Notes: generated by a model not told the origin, from the sequence alone. DNA of 64,000 bases from Hymenobacter sp. UV11 (GCF_004684095.1 NZ_SRII01000008.1:170207-234206), one strand, 5' to 3'. Counted from the stretch's first letter, positions 1 through 9,110 are shown. Numbers and translations are program-made.

Positions 1-1272
1 GCTGGCCGCGTACTTGTAGGCAGCTTCCACGGCCGGGCGCTGGGGCGAGAATTCCTTGCCGAAGCTCATGTTAATAATCTGCGCGCCATTGTCCACAGCG
101 TAGCGGATGGCATTGGCCACGTCCTTGTCGCGCTCGTCGCCGTTGGGCACGGTGCGCACGCTCATTACCTGCACCGGCGTCGCAGCAATGCCCTGAACGC
201 CAATATCATTGCTGCGCACGGCCGCGATAATGCCCGCTACATGCGTGCCGTGCAGGGCGTCGGGGCCCATCACGTCGTTGTTGCCATAGTTGCGCTGGTC
301 CACGTCGTCGGGGTTGTCGCCCACAATCTCAGCGCGGGCATTGAACTTGGTGTTCATGCTGTAGTCGAGCTGCTCGCGCTGGTCCTTCATCTCGGTATCG
401 AGCTCGGCCAATAGGGCGTCGGTATCGCCGATGCCGCCCTGCTTCATGTTCTGATACAGGCTCAGGAGGGCGCCCTTCAGGTCTTCGCTCGGAATGTTGG
501 CGGCGGCTACGCGTAGGGTGGTCGTGTCCACTTTCGTTACCCCCGCTTTTTCCTTGATGGCAGCCGTGAGCTGCGTAATGAAGCTCTTGGTCTGGTCAAA
601 CTGGCCCACCTCGCCGGTCAGCTCCTTGCGCTTGGCGTCGTAGGCTTTCTTGGCCTTGAGGTAAAGCGAGTAGTCGGCGCGCTCAGTGGGTTTAATCTGG
701 GCGCTGGTTTTACCCGCAAAGCGCGGCCCGTACTTGGCCACAATGCGCGTCGATTCCAAGGTTTCAACCGAGATATTGCGGCCGTCCTTGCCACCCAGGA
801 AGTTCCAGCCGTGCACGTCGTCGATGTAGCCATTGTGGTCATCGTCAATTCCATTGCCTGGAATTTCGCCGGGGTTGCGCCACAGCACGGGCTTCAGGTC
901 CACGTGGGCGGTGTCGATGCCCGAGTCAATGACGGCCACGATAACGGGCGCGGGCGTGCGGCCTTTCAGCAGCTCGGCGTAGGTGCGGGTGGTGCCGGTG
1001 CCGGGCGTTTTGTCCAGCTGCGGGTCGCGTAGGTACCACTGCGCCTGGGCGGCTTCGGCCACAGTGGGGCCGGCGGGGGGGGTAGGGGCAGTGCTTGCCG
1101 GGGCAGGCACGTCGGGCGTCACGGGGGCCACCGGCGCGGCGGGCGCGCTGGTCACGGTGGAGGCGACAGCCTGGGCAGGGGTAGTGGTTTGGGCTACGCG
1201 GCAGCTGGTAGCCAGCAAAAGGGAGGAAGCCAGCGCCACGCGCGGCCAGCTAGCAGGTTGGATAAGGAGCAT
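1..1272 (-). CDS. S8 family serine peptidase, lipoprotein (C-terminus outside window)
   Basis: Only the first 424 codons are in the window; the 3' end, with the catalytic Ser, lies beyond base 1. The ATG at 1272 opens a hydrophobic leader with a lipobox-like site ending at Cys24, then an Ala/Pro/Thr-rich linker, so the protein is probably anchored outside the cytoplasm. The subtilase Asp motif (VAVIDSGID) is at Asp116 and the His motif (HGTHVAG) at His344. The Asn-containing stretch DNGAQIINMSFG follows, as expected. Asp and His are about 228 residues apart because of a long, charged, probably helical insertion; most subtilases have a few tens of residues there. The fold assignment is secure, the substrate is not known. 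Confidence 0.9.
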   Translation of the reverse strand, partial: MLLIQPASWPRVALASSLLLATSCRVAQTTTPAQAVASTVTSAPAAPVAPVTPDVPAPASTAPTPPAGPTVAEAAQAQWYLRDPQLDKTPGTGTTRTYAELLKGRTPAPVIVAVIDSGIDTAHVDLKPVLWRNPGEIPGNGIDDDHNGYIDDVHGWNFLGGKDGRNISVETLESTRIVAKYGPRFAGKTSAQIKPTERADYSLYLKAKKAYDAKRKELTGEVGQFDQTKSFITQLTAAIKEKAGVTKVDTTTLRVAAANIPSEDLKGALLSLYQNMKQGGIGDTDALLAELDTEMKDQREQLDYSMNTKFNARAEIVGDNPDDVDQRNYGNNDVMGPDALHGTHVAGIIAAVRSNDIGVQGIAATPVQVMSVRTVPNGDERDKDVANAIRYAVDNGAQIINMSFGKEFSPQRPAVEAAYKYAAS

Positions 1273-1548
1273 CAGCGGGGAATAAGTCGGCACAAAAATC
1301 GGCCGCAAAAACTATAGACGAAGCCGGGCGGCCCGGTGTTGCGCAGCAGTGGGCTGCCCGGCGGCTCCTCCCAACTGCCGGGCTGCGCATTTTTGTTCAG
1401 GCTGCCGCCAATTTAGCGGGGGTTTCTACCTTAAAACCGGACCCTGCGCGAAAGAAAGGCGCGCCTAGTTGCCGCGCCAAACTCCCTGGCAAACAAGCGC
1501 TCCCTACCCCCCCTCTGGAAGCTGTTTGGGCGGTACCACGCCAACGGG
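1273..1548. other. intergenic region between two minus-strand genes
   Basis: This spacer of about 275 bases separates the end of the helicase gene from the start of the S8 peptidase gene. It should contain the peptidase promoter. I see no convincing gene or strong hairpin, only one copy of the CTACCCC oligomer near 1503. Confidence 0.4.
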
Positions 1549-4500
1549 CTACAGCTCCACCACCTCGCCCGACCCAAAATAATAAATAAGGCCGCGCACG
1601 TCGGCGTAGCCCAGCTCGCGAAATAGGCGGGCGTAGTCGCGCAGCCTGATTTTGTGGATGTCCTGCGGGGGCGGCAGCTTAAAATCGAGCAGCGTCACGG
1701 TTTGCTCGGCACGTGTGGCGCCGGGGCCAAACACGATGCGGTCGGGCTTGTAGGCGCGTTGCGTGTGGCCACCAATCAGAATTTCGCGCTCCGTTTCCAC
1801 CGCTAGGTCGTCGGCAAAGTAGGGCGCCAGGCGCGGGTCGGCCAGCAGCTGGGCCAGGCCGGCTTCCAGCGCAGGCCTTTCTTGCTGATTGATAATGCCT
1901 TCGGCTACCAGCTGGCGCAGCGTGCGGCCCAGGTCCTTGGCCGACAGCAGGCGGCGCAAGGCGTAGTGCAGCTTGCGGTTCAGCTCGCCCAGCTTTTCCT
2001 GCTCATCAAAGTCAAACACCGTAGTAGCGTGGCGGCGCAGCTGCAAGCGCTCGGGCCAGGCCGTGGAGGTGAGGTTGGTAAGGGGAAAGTTGGTATTTGA
2101 TACCTGGGCTTTAGTAGTGAGCGCATTAGGCGCACCTTGGTTAAGCACGAAGCTCGTCGCCTCGGGCTGCCAGCGGCCGAGCTGGCGCAGGTAGCCGGCC
2201 AGTAGGTCGGCCACGTCGCGGGCCGGGCCCTGCTCGGCGGCCGGGGTGGGGGTAGGGCTGAGCGGCAGCTCGCCGGTGGTTTTCTTGGCCTCGGCGGGCG
2301 CTTTGCTCAGAATGTAGAGCCGGTGCCGCGGCCGCGTAAAGGCCACGTACAGCGTGTTGAGGCCGTCGAGTAGCGTCTTTTCACGTTCCTCCGCATCCTG
2401 GTCGGCCAGCGGCGTGTAGGTCAGCGTTTTGTTGAGGCGCACCACGGCCACGTCGGGCAGCTCGGGTAGGGGTTTGTCGGCCGCGTCGAGGCGGCCCCAA
2501 AGCAGCTCGCCGGCGTGCGGCACCAGCGCCCAATCAGCAAACGGCACAATGACTACGCCATACGCCAGGCCCTTAGCCTTGTGCACGGTTGTGATGGTAA
2601 TGGCGTCGGCCCCGCCCGGCGCATTAATGCTGAGCACGCCCTTGCGCTCGTCCCAGTGCGTCAAAAAGTTGCCTAGGTTATTGCCGTGTTTCAGGCTGAA
2701 TTCCAGCGTCAAATCCAGAAACCGAAATAGGTAGTCGCTCTCCGCATTGGCCCCCAGCAGCCCAAATGTCCCAATGAGCTTCTCGGTCAGCTCATACAGC
2801 CCGAGGTTGCCGGTGCGCTGCTCTACCACGTCGAAGCCCAGGCCGCGCAGCTCGTCAAAAAACGGCTGGCTGCTTTCCGTGTCGTTGGCCACGTCGGCAA
2901 TGTGGCGCGCGCGCGCCGGGGTGGGGGGTAGGCGGCGCACCACTTTGTCCACGAGCAGCAGCGCCTCGGCCCGCGCCAACGTATCGCTGCCCTGGTGCAG
3001 CACCCGCATAATGGCCACCAGCAAATTCACCACCTCCGCAAACTGCAAGGCCAGTGAGTCGGCCGAAATAATCGAAAAGCCGCGCTCTTTCAGGAACTTA
3101 GCCAGCAGCCGGCTCTGGCGGCGGGTGCGGCACAGCAGCGCCACATCGCGCAGGTGGTAGCCATCGGCCAGGGCCTGCTCCACGAGCTGCAAAGTCAGGT
3201 AGCAGGTGCTTTCCGGGTAGTCGAGCACCGCGTCGGGCAGGTAGCCGGGCAGCGGCTCATCGAGGTACTGGCCGGGGGTAGGGGCGTAACGCCGGGCTGG
3301 CGCATCGTCTTTGGTAAAGAGTAGCTCGACGTGCCCCGCGCCTTCGCCGCTCGGTAGGGGGGTAGGGCTGGCGCCCGGTACTTGCTGCCGAAAGCCCGGC
3401 TCAAAAATGCCCTGCACCACGTCGTGCTCGCCGCTGCGCTCCCGCACGTAGCTGAAAAACTCGTTGTTGAAGCCCACAATGGCCGGCTCGCTCCTATAAT
3501 TAACGGCCAGCGCATGCGGCTCTAAATTTTGCTGCAACGTCTGGTAGCGCTCGTTTAGCAAGCGGCGCATGTTGGCGTCGCGGGCGCGGGCCGCCAGCGC
3601 ATCCGTGTCGCCCTGGTAGAGGCGCAGAATCTGCTCCAGCTCGCCGCCGCGCCAGCGGTAGATGGCCTGCTTGGCGTCGCCCACGGCCAGCGAGAGGCCG
3701 CCATTGCCCACCGCGTTTTCCACGAGGGGTAGGAGGTTATTCCACTGCAACACCGACGTATCCTGAAACTCGTCAATCAGCAAGTGCCGGTATTTTTCGC
3801 CCATCCGCTCATAGATAAACGGCACCGGCTCGGTGAGCACAATGGCCGCGATGCGCCGGTTAAACTCCGAAATCAGCACCACGTTGCGCTCGCGGCTGAT
3901 TTCCTCCACCAATTTATTTAATTCGCTCAGCAGCGAGGCGTGAAATAAAAACGGCTGCACCGCGCCCAGCAGCACGTAGCCCGGCAGGTGCTGCTCACGC
4001 AGCGCCAGCAGCTCGCCAAAGGCGTCTTCCAGTGCCGGTTGCGCCGCCTCGATGGCAGGCACCAAGCCGGCCTTTTTGCCCTTCTCGCTCCACCATTTGC
4101 CGCTCTCGATGGTCTTGCGCGCCGTAGCCGTCGGAAACAGCGCCTCCTTGTCGGGCGGACTCAGCCAGCGCTCCCACTTCGTGAAGTGCCCGTAGATGCC
4201 GCCGCTGCCGCTGGCCAGGTGCTCGGCCTCAATGCCCGCTGCCGCCAGCACGGCCAGTGCCTGCTCAGTCTGGGCCTGCACGGCCGCCTCGGCCGCCCGC
4301 TGCCGGGTGCGGATTTCCTGGTCGAGCGCCCGAAAATCGGCCATCGTCTTCTGGCCCAGCTGCGCCACCGCCTCGTGCACGCTCTCGTTAAATAAGGCTC
4401 GGCCGAAGTCCAGCAACTCATCGGGCAGCTTGTTCCAGTTGCGGCCCTGCTCGGCCTGGCCCAGCGCGTAGTCGGCCAGCGTCTGGCTCAGCAGCTTGCT

Positions 4501-5052
4501 ATCCACGTCGCGGTTCACCTTGTCAATCAGCGCCGCCACCGCCGAGCGCAGCACGCTGTCCGTATCCAGTTCCACTTCAAACGTGGCGGGTAGCCCCAGC
4601 TCCCGCGTAAAAGCCGTCACAATCCGCTGCACAAACGAGTCAATCGTGCTTACCCCAAAATCGGCGTAGTGGTACAGCACCAGCCGAAACGTGGCCGCCG
4701 CCCGCACTCGCACTTCCTGCTGCCACTCGGACGGCGCGCGCAGGCTCTTGGGCAATTGCCCTTCCTGCGCCAGCTCGGCCGCCACCTCTACTAATAAGGC
4801 ATCGGCCCTACCCCCCTTCTCCTGCGCAAAGCGCCGCAACGCGCCCACAATGCGCTCCTTCATCTCGCCCGCCGCGTCGTTGGTGAAGGTGATGGCCAGA
4901 ATACTCTTAAAATAATCAGCCTTATACAGCCGCTCGCCCGTCGGGTCGGCCGGCTGCGGGTAGCCCAGCGCCAGCTTCAGGTATTCTTTCGTTAATTGGT
5001 ACGTCTTGCCGGAGCCGGCCGAGGCGGAATAAATGCGGAAGGGGGCTGGCAC
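1549..5052 (-). CDS. UvrD/RecB-type helicase-nuclease (AddA-like)
   Basis: This is an SF1 DNA helicase with a C-terminal nuclease, of the kind that resects double-strand breaks for RecA loading. The Walker A motif ASAGSGKT is at residues 10-17 and the DEFQD Walker B at Asp427-Glu428. The superfamily I motifs VGDAKQAIYRWRGG and VHKAKGL follow. A PD-(D/E)XK nuclease is at the end (PDRI at Asp1104, LLDFKL at Asp1123/Lys1125, then a YARLF-like helix). At 1167 residues it is normal for AddA/RecB relatives in Bacteroidota. The start appears to be GTG, only 30 bases from the divergent gene at 5083. No AddB-like partner is visible in this window. Confidence 0.88.
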   Translation of the reverse strand: MPAPFRIYSASAGSGKTYQLTKEYLKLALGYPQPADPTGERLYKADYFKSILAITFTNDAAGEMKERIVGALRRFAQEKGGRADALLVEVAAELAQEGQLPKSLRAPSEWQQEVRVRAAATFRLVLYHYADFGVSTIDSFVQRIVTAFTRELGLPATFEVELDTDSVLRSAVAALIDKVNRDVDSKLLSQTLADYALGQAEQGRNWNKLPDELLDFGRALFNESVHEAVAQLGQKTMADFRALDQEIRTRQRAAEAAVQAQTEQALAVLAAAGIEAEHLASGSGGIYGHFTKWERWLSPPDKEALFPTATARKTIESGKWWSEKGKKAGLVPAIEAAQPALEDAFGELLALREQHLPGYVLLGAVQPFLFHASLLSELNKLVEEISRERNVVLISEFNRRIAAIVLTEPVPFIYERMGEKYRHLLIDEFQDTSVLQWNNLLPLVENAVGNGGLSLAVGDAKQAIYRWRGGELEQILRLYQGDTDALAARARDANMRRLLNERYQTLQQNLEPHALAVNYRSEPAIVGFNNEFFSYVRERSGEHDVVQGIFEPGFRQQVPGASPTPLPSGEGAGHVELLFTKDDAPARRYAPTPGQYLDEPLPGYLPDAVLDYPESTCYLTLQLVEQALADGYHLRDVALLCRTRRQSRLLAKFLKERGFSIISADSLALQFAEVVNLLVAIMRVLHQGSDTLARAEALLLVDKVVRRLPPTPARARHIADVANDTESSQPFFDELRGLGFDVVEQRTGNLGLYELTEKLIGTFGLLGANAESDYLFRFLDLTLEFSLKHGNNLGNFLTHWDERKGVLSINAPGGADAITITTVHKAKGLAYGVVIVPFADWALVPHAGELLWGRLDAADKPLPELPDVAVVRLNKTLTYTPLADQDAEEREKTLLDGLNTLYVAFTRPRHRLYILSKAPAEAKKTTGELPLSPTPTPAAEQGPARDVADLLAGYLRQLGRWQPEATSFVLNQGAPNALTTKAQVSNTNFPLTNLTSTAWPERLQLRRHATTVFDFDEQEKLGELNRKLHYALRRLLSAKDLGRTLRQLVAEGIINQQERPALEAGLAQLLADPRLAPYFADDLAVETEREILIGGHTQRAYKPDRIVFGPGATRAEQTVTLLDFKLPPPQDIHKIRLRDYARLFRELGYADVRGLIYYFGSGEVVEL

Positions 5053-5082
5053 TGAATTACGTTAAAGAAACGATTTAAAAGA

Positions 5083-5730
5083 ATGGAGATTTCTAGTCAG
5101 ATTTTACCGCCAGAAATGCTGGAGATATTTCAAGATGCGGATTTTGAAAGTATGGGTGGGGTTTTTATTGAACGCTTAGATTACCTAGAAAACGATGCCT
5201 TGCTAAAGCTGCGGATAAAAACTGGCTCTGAACTACCTAATCAGGTCTGGCAAGCAACAGTAAAAGATATTATTTCCGAAAAGATTTCGAGGTCTTGGGT
5301 ATATGACAATGGAGCCAATAATATTGAAATCTATAATGACCATTATTTGCTTTGGGAATTTACTGACCAGCATACCGAACTTTACGTGAACGGTGCCGCT
5401 GAAAATATTTCCGAATACATTGGCGCAAGATTCTATGAAATGCATATAGCAAATTTTGGGGATTGGTTGCCACTCGAAACGTATGTGAACGGTGGAGGGC
5501 TTTTCGCAGCAGTACAAATGCTGCAAGGTTTATTTGCTAGAGGCCCGAAAAAGGTATTAAGTCAGTATGAGAAGTGGTTGAATCAACTTGGTAAACTAGC
5601 TTACACATTTGAATCAGATGGTTTGGCGGCTCACAACACTAGGAAAGACAGCTCAGACTTGCAGTTAATGATTCTAGATGATTCCTTCTTTATAGGAAAA
5701 CGCTTGATATTCACAAGAATTGATGATTAA
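5083..5730 (+). CDS. hypothetical protein, 215 aa
   Basis: I do not recognise the family. The protein is acidic and soluble-looking, rich in aromatic residues (repeated W, Y, F), with no signal peptide or clear membrane segment. Its DNA is visibly more AT-rich than its neighbours and lacks the CTACCCC oligomer, which hints at later acquisition. It is divergent from the helicase and its stop overlaps the convergent thioesterase stop by 4 bases (5727-5730). An immunity-type or contact-dependent accessory protein is possible, but nothing in the sequence proves it. Confidence 0.6.
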   Translation: MEISSQILPPEMLEIFQDADFESMGGVFIERLDYLENDALLKLRIKTGSELPNQVWQATVKDIISEKISRSWVYDNGANNIEIYNDHYLLWEFTDQHTELYVNGAAENISEYIGARFYEMHIANFGDWLPLETYVNGGGLFAAVQMLQGLFARGPKKVLSQYEKWLNQLGKLAYTFESDGLAAHNTRKDSSDLQLMILDDSFFIGKRLIFTRIDD

Positions 5731-6146
5731 CTAGGCATCAGCATCTCCGCCCATTCTCCTGGCACCCTTACCGGCCGGCCACTGCCCGCATCCAGCAGCA
5801 CCCACTGCGTTTCGGCGGCGCACAGCAGCTGGCCATCGGCCACGCGCTCGATGCGGGTGAGGCGCTTGGAGCTAGCGCCCTTTACGTCGGCCACCCAGGT
5901 GCTGGCGCGCAGTTCGTCGCCGGCATAGGCCGAGCGTAGGTAGCGCACGCGGTGCTCCTGCACCACCCACACCTGGGGGGGTAGGGCCTCGGTGGGCGGA
6001 AAAAAGTGGTGCCAGTGGGCCGCCGCTACGTCTTGTACCCAGCGCACGTAGGCCACATTGTTGGCGTGGCCGAGCTGGTCAATGTCGCTGGCCTCAACGG
6101 TAAAGACGTGAGAATAAGCGTGGGTAGGGGCGGCGGGCGTGTCCAT
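5727..6146 (-). CDS. acyl-CoA thioesterase, 4HBT/YbgC-FadM family
   Basis: A 139-residue single hot-dog domain protein expected to hydrolyse acyl-CoA thioesters in the cytoplasm. The N-terminal signature ASDIDQLGHANNVAYVRW has the conserved D-x-x-x-H-x-N-N arrangement of the 4-hydroxybenzoyl-CoA thioesterase family. Length is normal. The ATG at 6146 faces the cold-shock gene, so the two are divergent and share about 155 bases. Chain-length specificity cannot be read from the sequence. Confidence 0.87.
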   Translation of the reverse strand: MDTPAAPTHAYSHVFTVEASDIDQLGHANNVAYVRWVQDVAAAHWHHFFPPTEALPPQVWVVQEHRVRYLRSAYAGDELRASTWVADVKGASSKRLTRIERVADGQLLCAAETQWVLLDAGSGRPVRVPGEWAEMLMPS

Positions 6147-6185
6147 AACTTTTTTTTGAGCGTGGCGAAGTTCGGGAATTTTGTC

Positions 6186-6193
6186 TATCTTTG
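6186..6193 (+). promoter_or_regulatory. putative -7 box of the cold-shock gene
   Basis: TATCTTTG matches the Bacteroidota -7 consensus TAnnTTTG exactly. Transcription starting a few bases downstream would give the cold-shock gene a leader of about 100 nt. That is in line with the long 5' untranslated regions of other csp genes, but no start site has been mapped. Confidence 0.5.
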
Positions 6194-6301
6194 GCGCAAC
6201 TCAAGGCTCTGTGGTGCTGTTCCGGTCCGCTCCGGTGTATTTGCATCTTAGGTCCCCAGCTTGCCGCCGGGCTTTGACGACACCCCATATATTTTTTTAT
6301 T

Positions 6302-6499
6302 ATGCCGACCGGAACGGTAAAATTCTTCAATGAGACCAAAGGCTTTGGTTTCATCAAAAACGACGAGACTGGCCAAGACATCTTTGTGCACGTCACCGAC
6401 CTCGTAGACGCTAAGGCTCTACAAGAGAAAGACAAGGTTCAGTACGAAGAAGCCCAAGGCCGTAAAGGCCCGAACGCTGTAAAAGTGTCGTTGCTCTAA
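6302..6499 (+). CDS. cold-shock domain protein
   Basis: A 65-residue CspA-type OB-fold RNA/DNA chaperone. It begins MPTGTVKFFNETKGFGFI, with RNP1 (KGFGFI) and RNP2 (IFVHV) both intact. The family melts secondary structure in mRNA at low temperature or during growth transitions. The next gene is a DEAD-box RNA helicase, another cold-adaptation class, so a shared role in RNA unfolding is plausible. The gene has its own promoter-like box and terminator. Confidence 0.95.
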   Translation: MPTGTVKFFNETKGFGFIKNDETGQDIFVHVTDLVDAKALQEKDKVQYEEAQGRKGPNAVKVSLL

Positions 6500-6527
6500 G
6501 CAATAGCCACTTTTCGTGCTACCCAAA

Positions 6528-6560
6528 GAGCGCCTTCCCCCGCGGGAAGGCGCTCTTTTC
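6528..6560 (+). terminator. Rho-independent terminator of the cold-shock gene
   Basis: A perfect 12-bp stem (6528-6539 with 6544-6555) closes a 4-base loop and is followed by TTTTC. It lies 28 bases after the stop codon. Confidence 0.85.
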
Positions 6561-6770
6561 ATTTCTCATCGAGTTCGGGCGCCGCTCCTTCATTACGCTA
6601 ACGAATCGTTGTTATACTGAGTTATACTGACGAAAGAAGCATCTTGTCAGGTATGCAACTGGTTTCTATGCTACCCTCCTGCGCTGCTGTTTTGACCTGA
6701 TGAGAAGTTTTTTTCGGCAGCATGCCAACTATTATGAGTTGATGCATTAGCTTTTTCAATAAAAAATCCG
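6561..6770. other. intergenic region with a short direct repeat
   Basis: No gene is visible. TTATACTGA occurs twice close together (about 6612-6632), followed by a fragment reading GAAGCATCTTGTCAG that resembles the arm of a REP-like element without a clear partner. The helicase promoter begins just after this stretch. Confidence 0.35.
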
Positions 6771-6778
6771 TACCTTTG
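6771..6778 (+). promoter_or_regulatory. putative -7 box of the DEAD-box helicase gene
   Basis: TACCTTTG fits TAnnTTTG exactly. It predicts a start near 6785 and an untranslated leader of about 235 nt before the ATG at 7022. Confidence 0.6.
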
Positions 6779-6810
6779 CACCCGCATTTGAGAACGGTCC
6801 CATTGAGTGG

Positions 6811-6999
6811 CCGGGGTGGCCCAGGTTAAGTAAGTGGCTGCCGAGTAGTTTCCCGTTTTATCGGTCGTATTTTTTCCGCCTTGTCGTTAGTAGGAAGGTT
6901 GAGGGGGAAGAAGCGCCGCCGCTGTTGAGCCGGCTGTTTTCAGAGCGTAGTCTCTTTTCCCCCATTAGACCACCCCGGTTTTGGAAAACCAGGTGGTCT
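6811..6999 (+). promoter_or_regulatory. structured leader with two mutually exclusive pairings
   Basis: A local hairpin pairs 6967-6974 with 6992-6999 (AGACCACC/GGTGGTCT), with further complementarity between GGTTTT and AAAACC inside. The left side of that hairpin, CCACCCCGG at 6970-6978, is also a perfect reverse complement of CCGGGGTGG at 6811-6819, about 150 nt upstream. Both pairings use the same bases, so the RNA could switch between them. A role in temperature- or helicase-dependent control is inference. Confidence 0.4.
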
Positions 7000-7021
7000 T
7001 ACAACCCTATTCCGTTCCATC

Positions 7022-9010
7022 ATGGATACCGAACAAGTAGAAAATACCCCCGCCAAAAACACCGAGAAGCCTAAAGTTCGCTTTGACGAACTGAACCTCT
7101 CCGAAGAAGTGCAGCGCGCCATCACCGAGATGGGCTATGAGGAAGCCTCGCCTATTCAGTCGGCCGCCATCCCCGTGCTGCTCGCTGGCAAAGACGTTAT
7201 CGGCCAGGCCCAGACGGGTACCGGTAAGACGGCTGCCTTTGCTATTCCCGCCATCGAAGGTGTGGACGGTGAAAGCCGTGACGTACAAGTAATTGTGCTT
7301 TGCCCCACCCGCGAACTTGCCGTGCAGGTTTCGGGCGAAATCCAGAAGCTGGGCAAGTATAAGAAAGGCCTGGCTGTAGTGCCCATTTACGGCGGCTCGT
7401 CCTACGACCGGCAATTCCGCGCCCTGGAGCGCGGCGTACAAATCGTAATCGGCACCCCCGGCCGCGTAATGGACCACATCGAGCGCGGCACGCTGAAGCT
7501 CGACAAGGCCACTAAAATCATCCTCGACGAAGCCGACGAAATGCTCGATATGGGCTTCCGCGAGGATATCGAGTTTGTACTCAGTAAGATGCCCGAGAAT
7601 CGCCAGACGGTGTTCTTCTCGGCCACGATGAGCAAGCCGATTATGGACATGACCAAGAAGTACCAGCGCGACCCGCAGGTAGTGAAGGTCAACCATCAGC
7701 AAATGACGGTATCCAACATCGAGCAGAGCTACTTCGAAGTGCGCGGCCCGCAGAAGAAGGATGTCCTGACCCGCGTGATGGACATGTATAACCTGAAATC
7801 GACCATCATCTTCGCTAACACGAAGCGCATGGTAGACGATATTGTGGCCGACCTGCAAGCTAAAGGCTACTTCGCCGATGGCCTGCACGGCGACATGAGC
7901 CAGGCCCAGCGCCAGAACACGCTCGATAAATTTCGTAAGAACACGCTCGAAATCCTGGTAGCTACCGACGTAGCCGCCCGTGGTATCGACGTAGACAACG
8001 TGGAGGCCGTATTCAACTACGACCTGCCCGCCGACGAGGAATACTACGTGCACCGTATCGGCCGCACTGGCCGCGCCGGCAAGAATGGCCGCGCCTTCAC
8101 CTTCGTGAGTGGCCGTGACATCTACAAGCTGCGCGACATTATGCGCTTCACCAAAGCCGACATCAAACTGGCGCAAGTGCCGTCGTTTGCTGACGTATCG
8201 GAGGTGAAGACCACCCTGTTTCTCAACCAAATCAAAGAAGTGGTAGAGAAAGGCGGCCTTGATAAGTACATCGGCCGCGTGCAGCGCCTGCTCGACCAAA
8301 GCGAGGAAATTACTTCGCTTGACATCGCCGCCGCGCTGCTCAAGATGAACATGAAAGAGGATAAGCGTAACGAGCAAAGCCTCGACGCCAGCCGTGAAAA
8401 AGGGGCCACCCGTCCTGGCTACACGCGCCTGTTCATCAGCATGGGCAAGAAAGACCGCCTGCACCCCCGCGATGTAGTTGACTTGATTGGTGAGAGCACC
8501 AACCTGCCCGGCAACAAAGTGGGTGACATCGCCCTCTACGACAAGTTCAGCTTCGTGGAAGTACCGAATGAGTTTGCCGAGGAGATTGTAGGCCAGCTCG
8601 GCCGCACCAGCATCCAGGGTCAGCCGGTTACGTTCAGCATCGCTACCCCGGTGCAGGACGCAGCCGCGAAAGAAGAAGGCACCAACCGCCCCGAGCGCCG
8701 CGAAGGTGGCTTCGGCGGTGAGCGTCGCGGCGGCTTTGGCGGCGGCGACCGCCGCGAAGGTGGCCGCCCGCCCTACGGCGGTGGTAACCGCGAAGGCGGC
8801 AGCAGCTACGGCAACCGTCGTGAAGGTGGTAGCTCTTACGGTGGTGGCTACAAAGGCGGCGACCGCCGCGAAGGTGGTAGCAGCTTCGGCGGCGACCGCG
8901 GCGGTAGCAGCCAGGGTGGTGGTTACCAGCGCGGTGGCTACAAAGGTGGCCAAGGCGGTGGCAGCAGCTACGGCGGCGGCTACAAAGGCAAGCGCGACTC
9001 GGGCGAGTAG
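7022..9010 (+). CDS. DEAD-box ATP-dependent RNA helicase with Gly/Arg-rich tail
   Basis: An SF2 RNA helicase of the DeaD/CsdA group. In order: Q motif (ASPIQ), motif I AQTGTGKT, motif Ia PTRELA, motif II DEAD, motif III SAT, motif V ARGID and motif VI HRIGRTGR. A DbpA-like RNA-binding domain follows (about residues 470-545), then a roughly 100-residue tail of repeated DRREGG, GGGYKGG and SSYGG units. Such tails bind RNA and can drive condensation. At 662 residues it is normal for this subfamily. The cold-shock gene upstream and the long structured leader suggest a role in mRNA or ribosome remodelling in the cold. Confidence 0.95.
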   Translation: MDTEQVENTPAKNTEKPKVRFDELNLSEEVQRAITEMGYEEASPIQSAAIPVLLAGKDVIGQAQTGTGKTAAFAIPAIEGVDGESRDVQVIVLCPTRELAVQVSGEIQKLGKYKKGLAVVPIYGGSSYDRQFRALERGVQIVIGTPGRVMDHIERGTLKLDKATKIILDEADEMLDMGFREDIEFVLSKMPENRQTVFFSATMSKPIMDMTKKYQRDPQVVKVNHQQMTVSNIEQSYFEVRGPQKKDVLTRVMDMYNLKSTIIFANTKRMVDDIVADLQAKGYFADGLHGDMSQAQRQNTLDKFRKNTLEILVATDVAARGIDVDNVEAVFNYDLPADEEYYVHRIGRTGRAGKNGRAFTFVSGRDIYKLRDIMRFTKADIKLAQVPSFADVSEVKTTLFLNQIKEVVEKGGLDKYIGRVQRLLDQSEEITSLDIAAALLKMNMKEDKRNEQSLDASREKGATRPGYTRLFISMGKKDRLHPRDVVDLIGESTNLPGNKVGDIALYDKFSFVEVPNEFAEEIVGQLGRTSIQGQPVTFSIATPVQDAAAKEEGTNRPERREGGFGGERRGGFGGGDRREGGRPPYGGGNREGGSSYGNRREGGSSYGGGYKGGDRREGGSSFGGDRGGSSQGGGYQRGGYKGGQGGGSSYGGGYKGKRDSGE

Positions 9011-9064
9011 ACTGCGGATTAAACAAAGTTCGCAGATACGCCCGCAAGCAGGCTGACTAAGCGG

Positions 9065-9110
9065 ATGACATTAGAAAGGCTGCTCGTGAGGGCAGCCTTT
9101 CTAATGTCAT
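9065..9110. terminator. long perfect hairpin, first of two after the helicase
   Basis: A 19-bp perfect stem (9065-9083 with 9092-9110) with an 8-base loop. It lies between convergent genes and has an A-rich/T-rich flank on each strand, so it may act in both directions. Confidence 0.6.

Noticed and set aside
7007..8953. 648-codon open frame on the minus strand opposite the DEAD-box helicase gene
   Set aside because: It is a mirror of a GC-rich, strongly codon-biased gene. The protein is low-complexity (Ala/Val/Thr runs), matches nothing, and the plus-strand frame has full helicase motifs.
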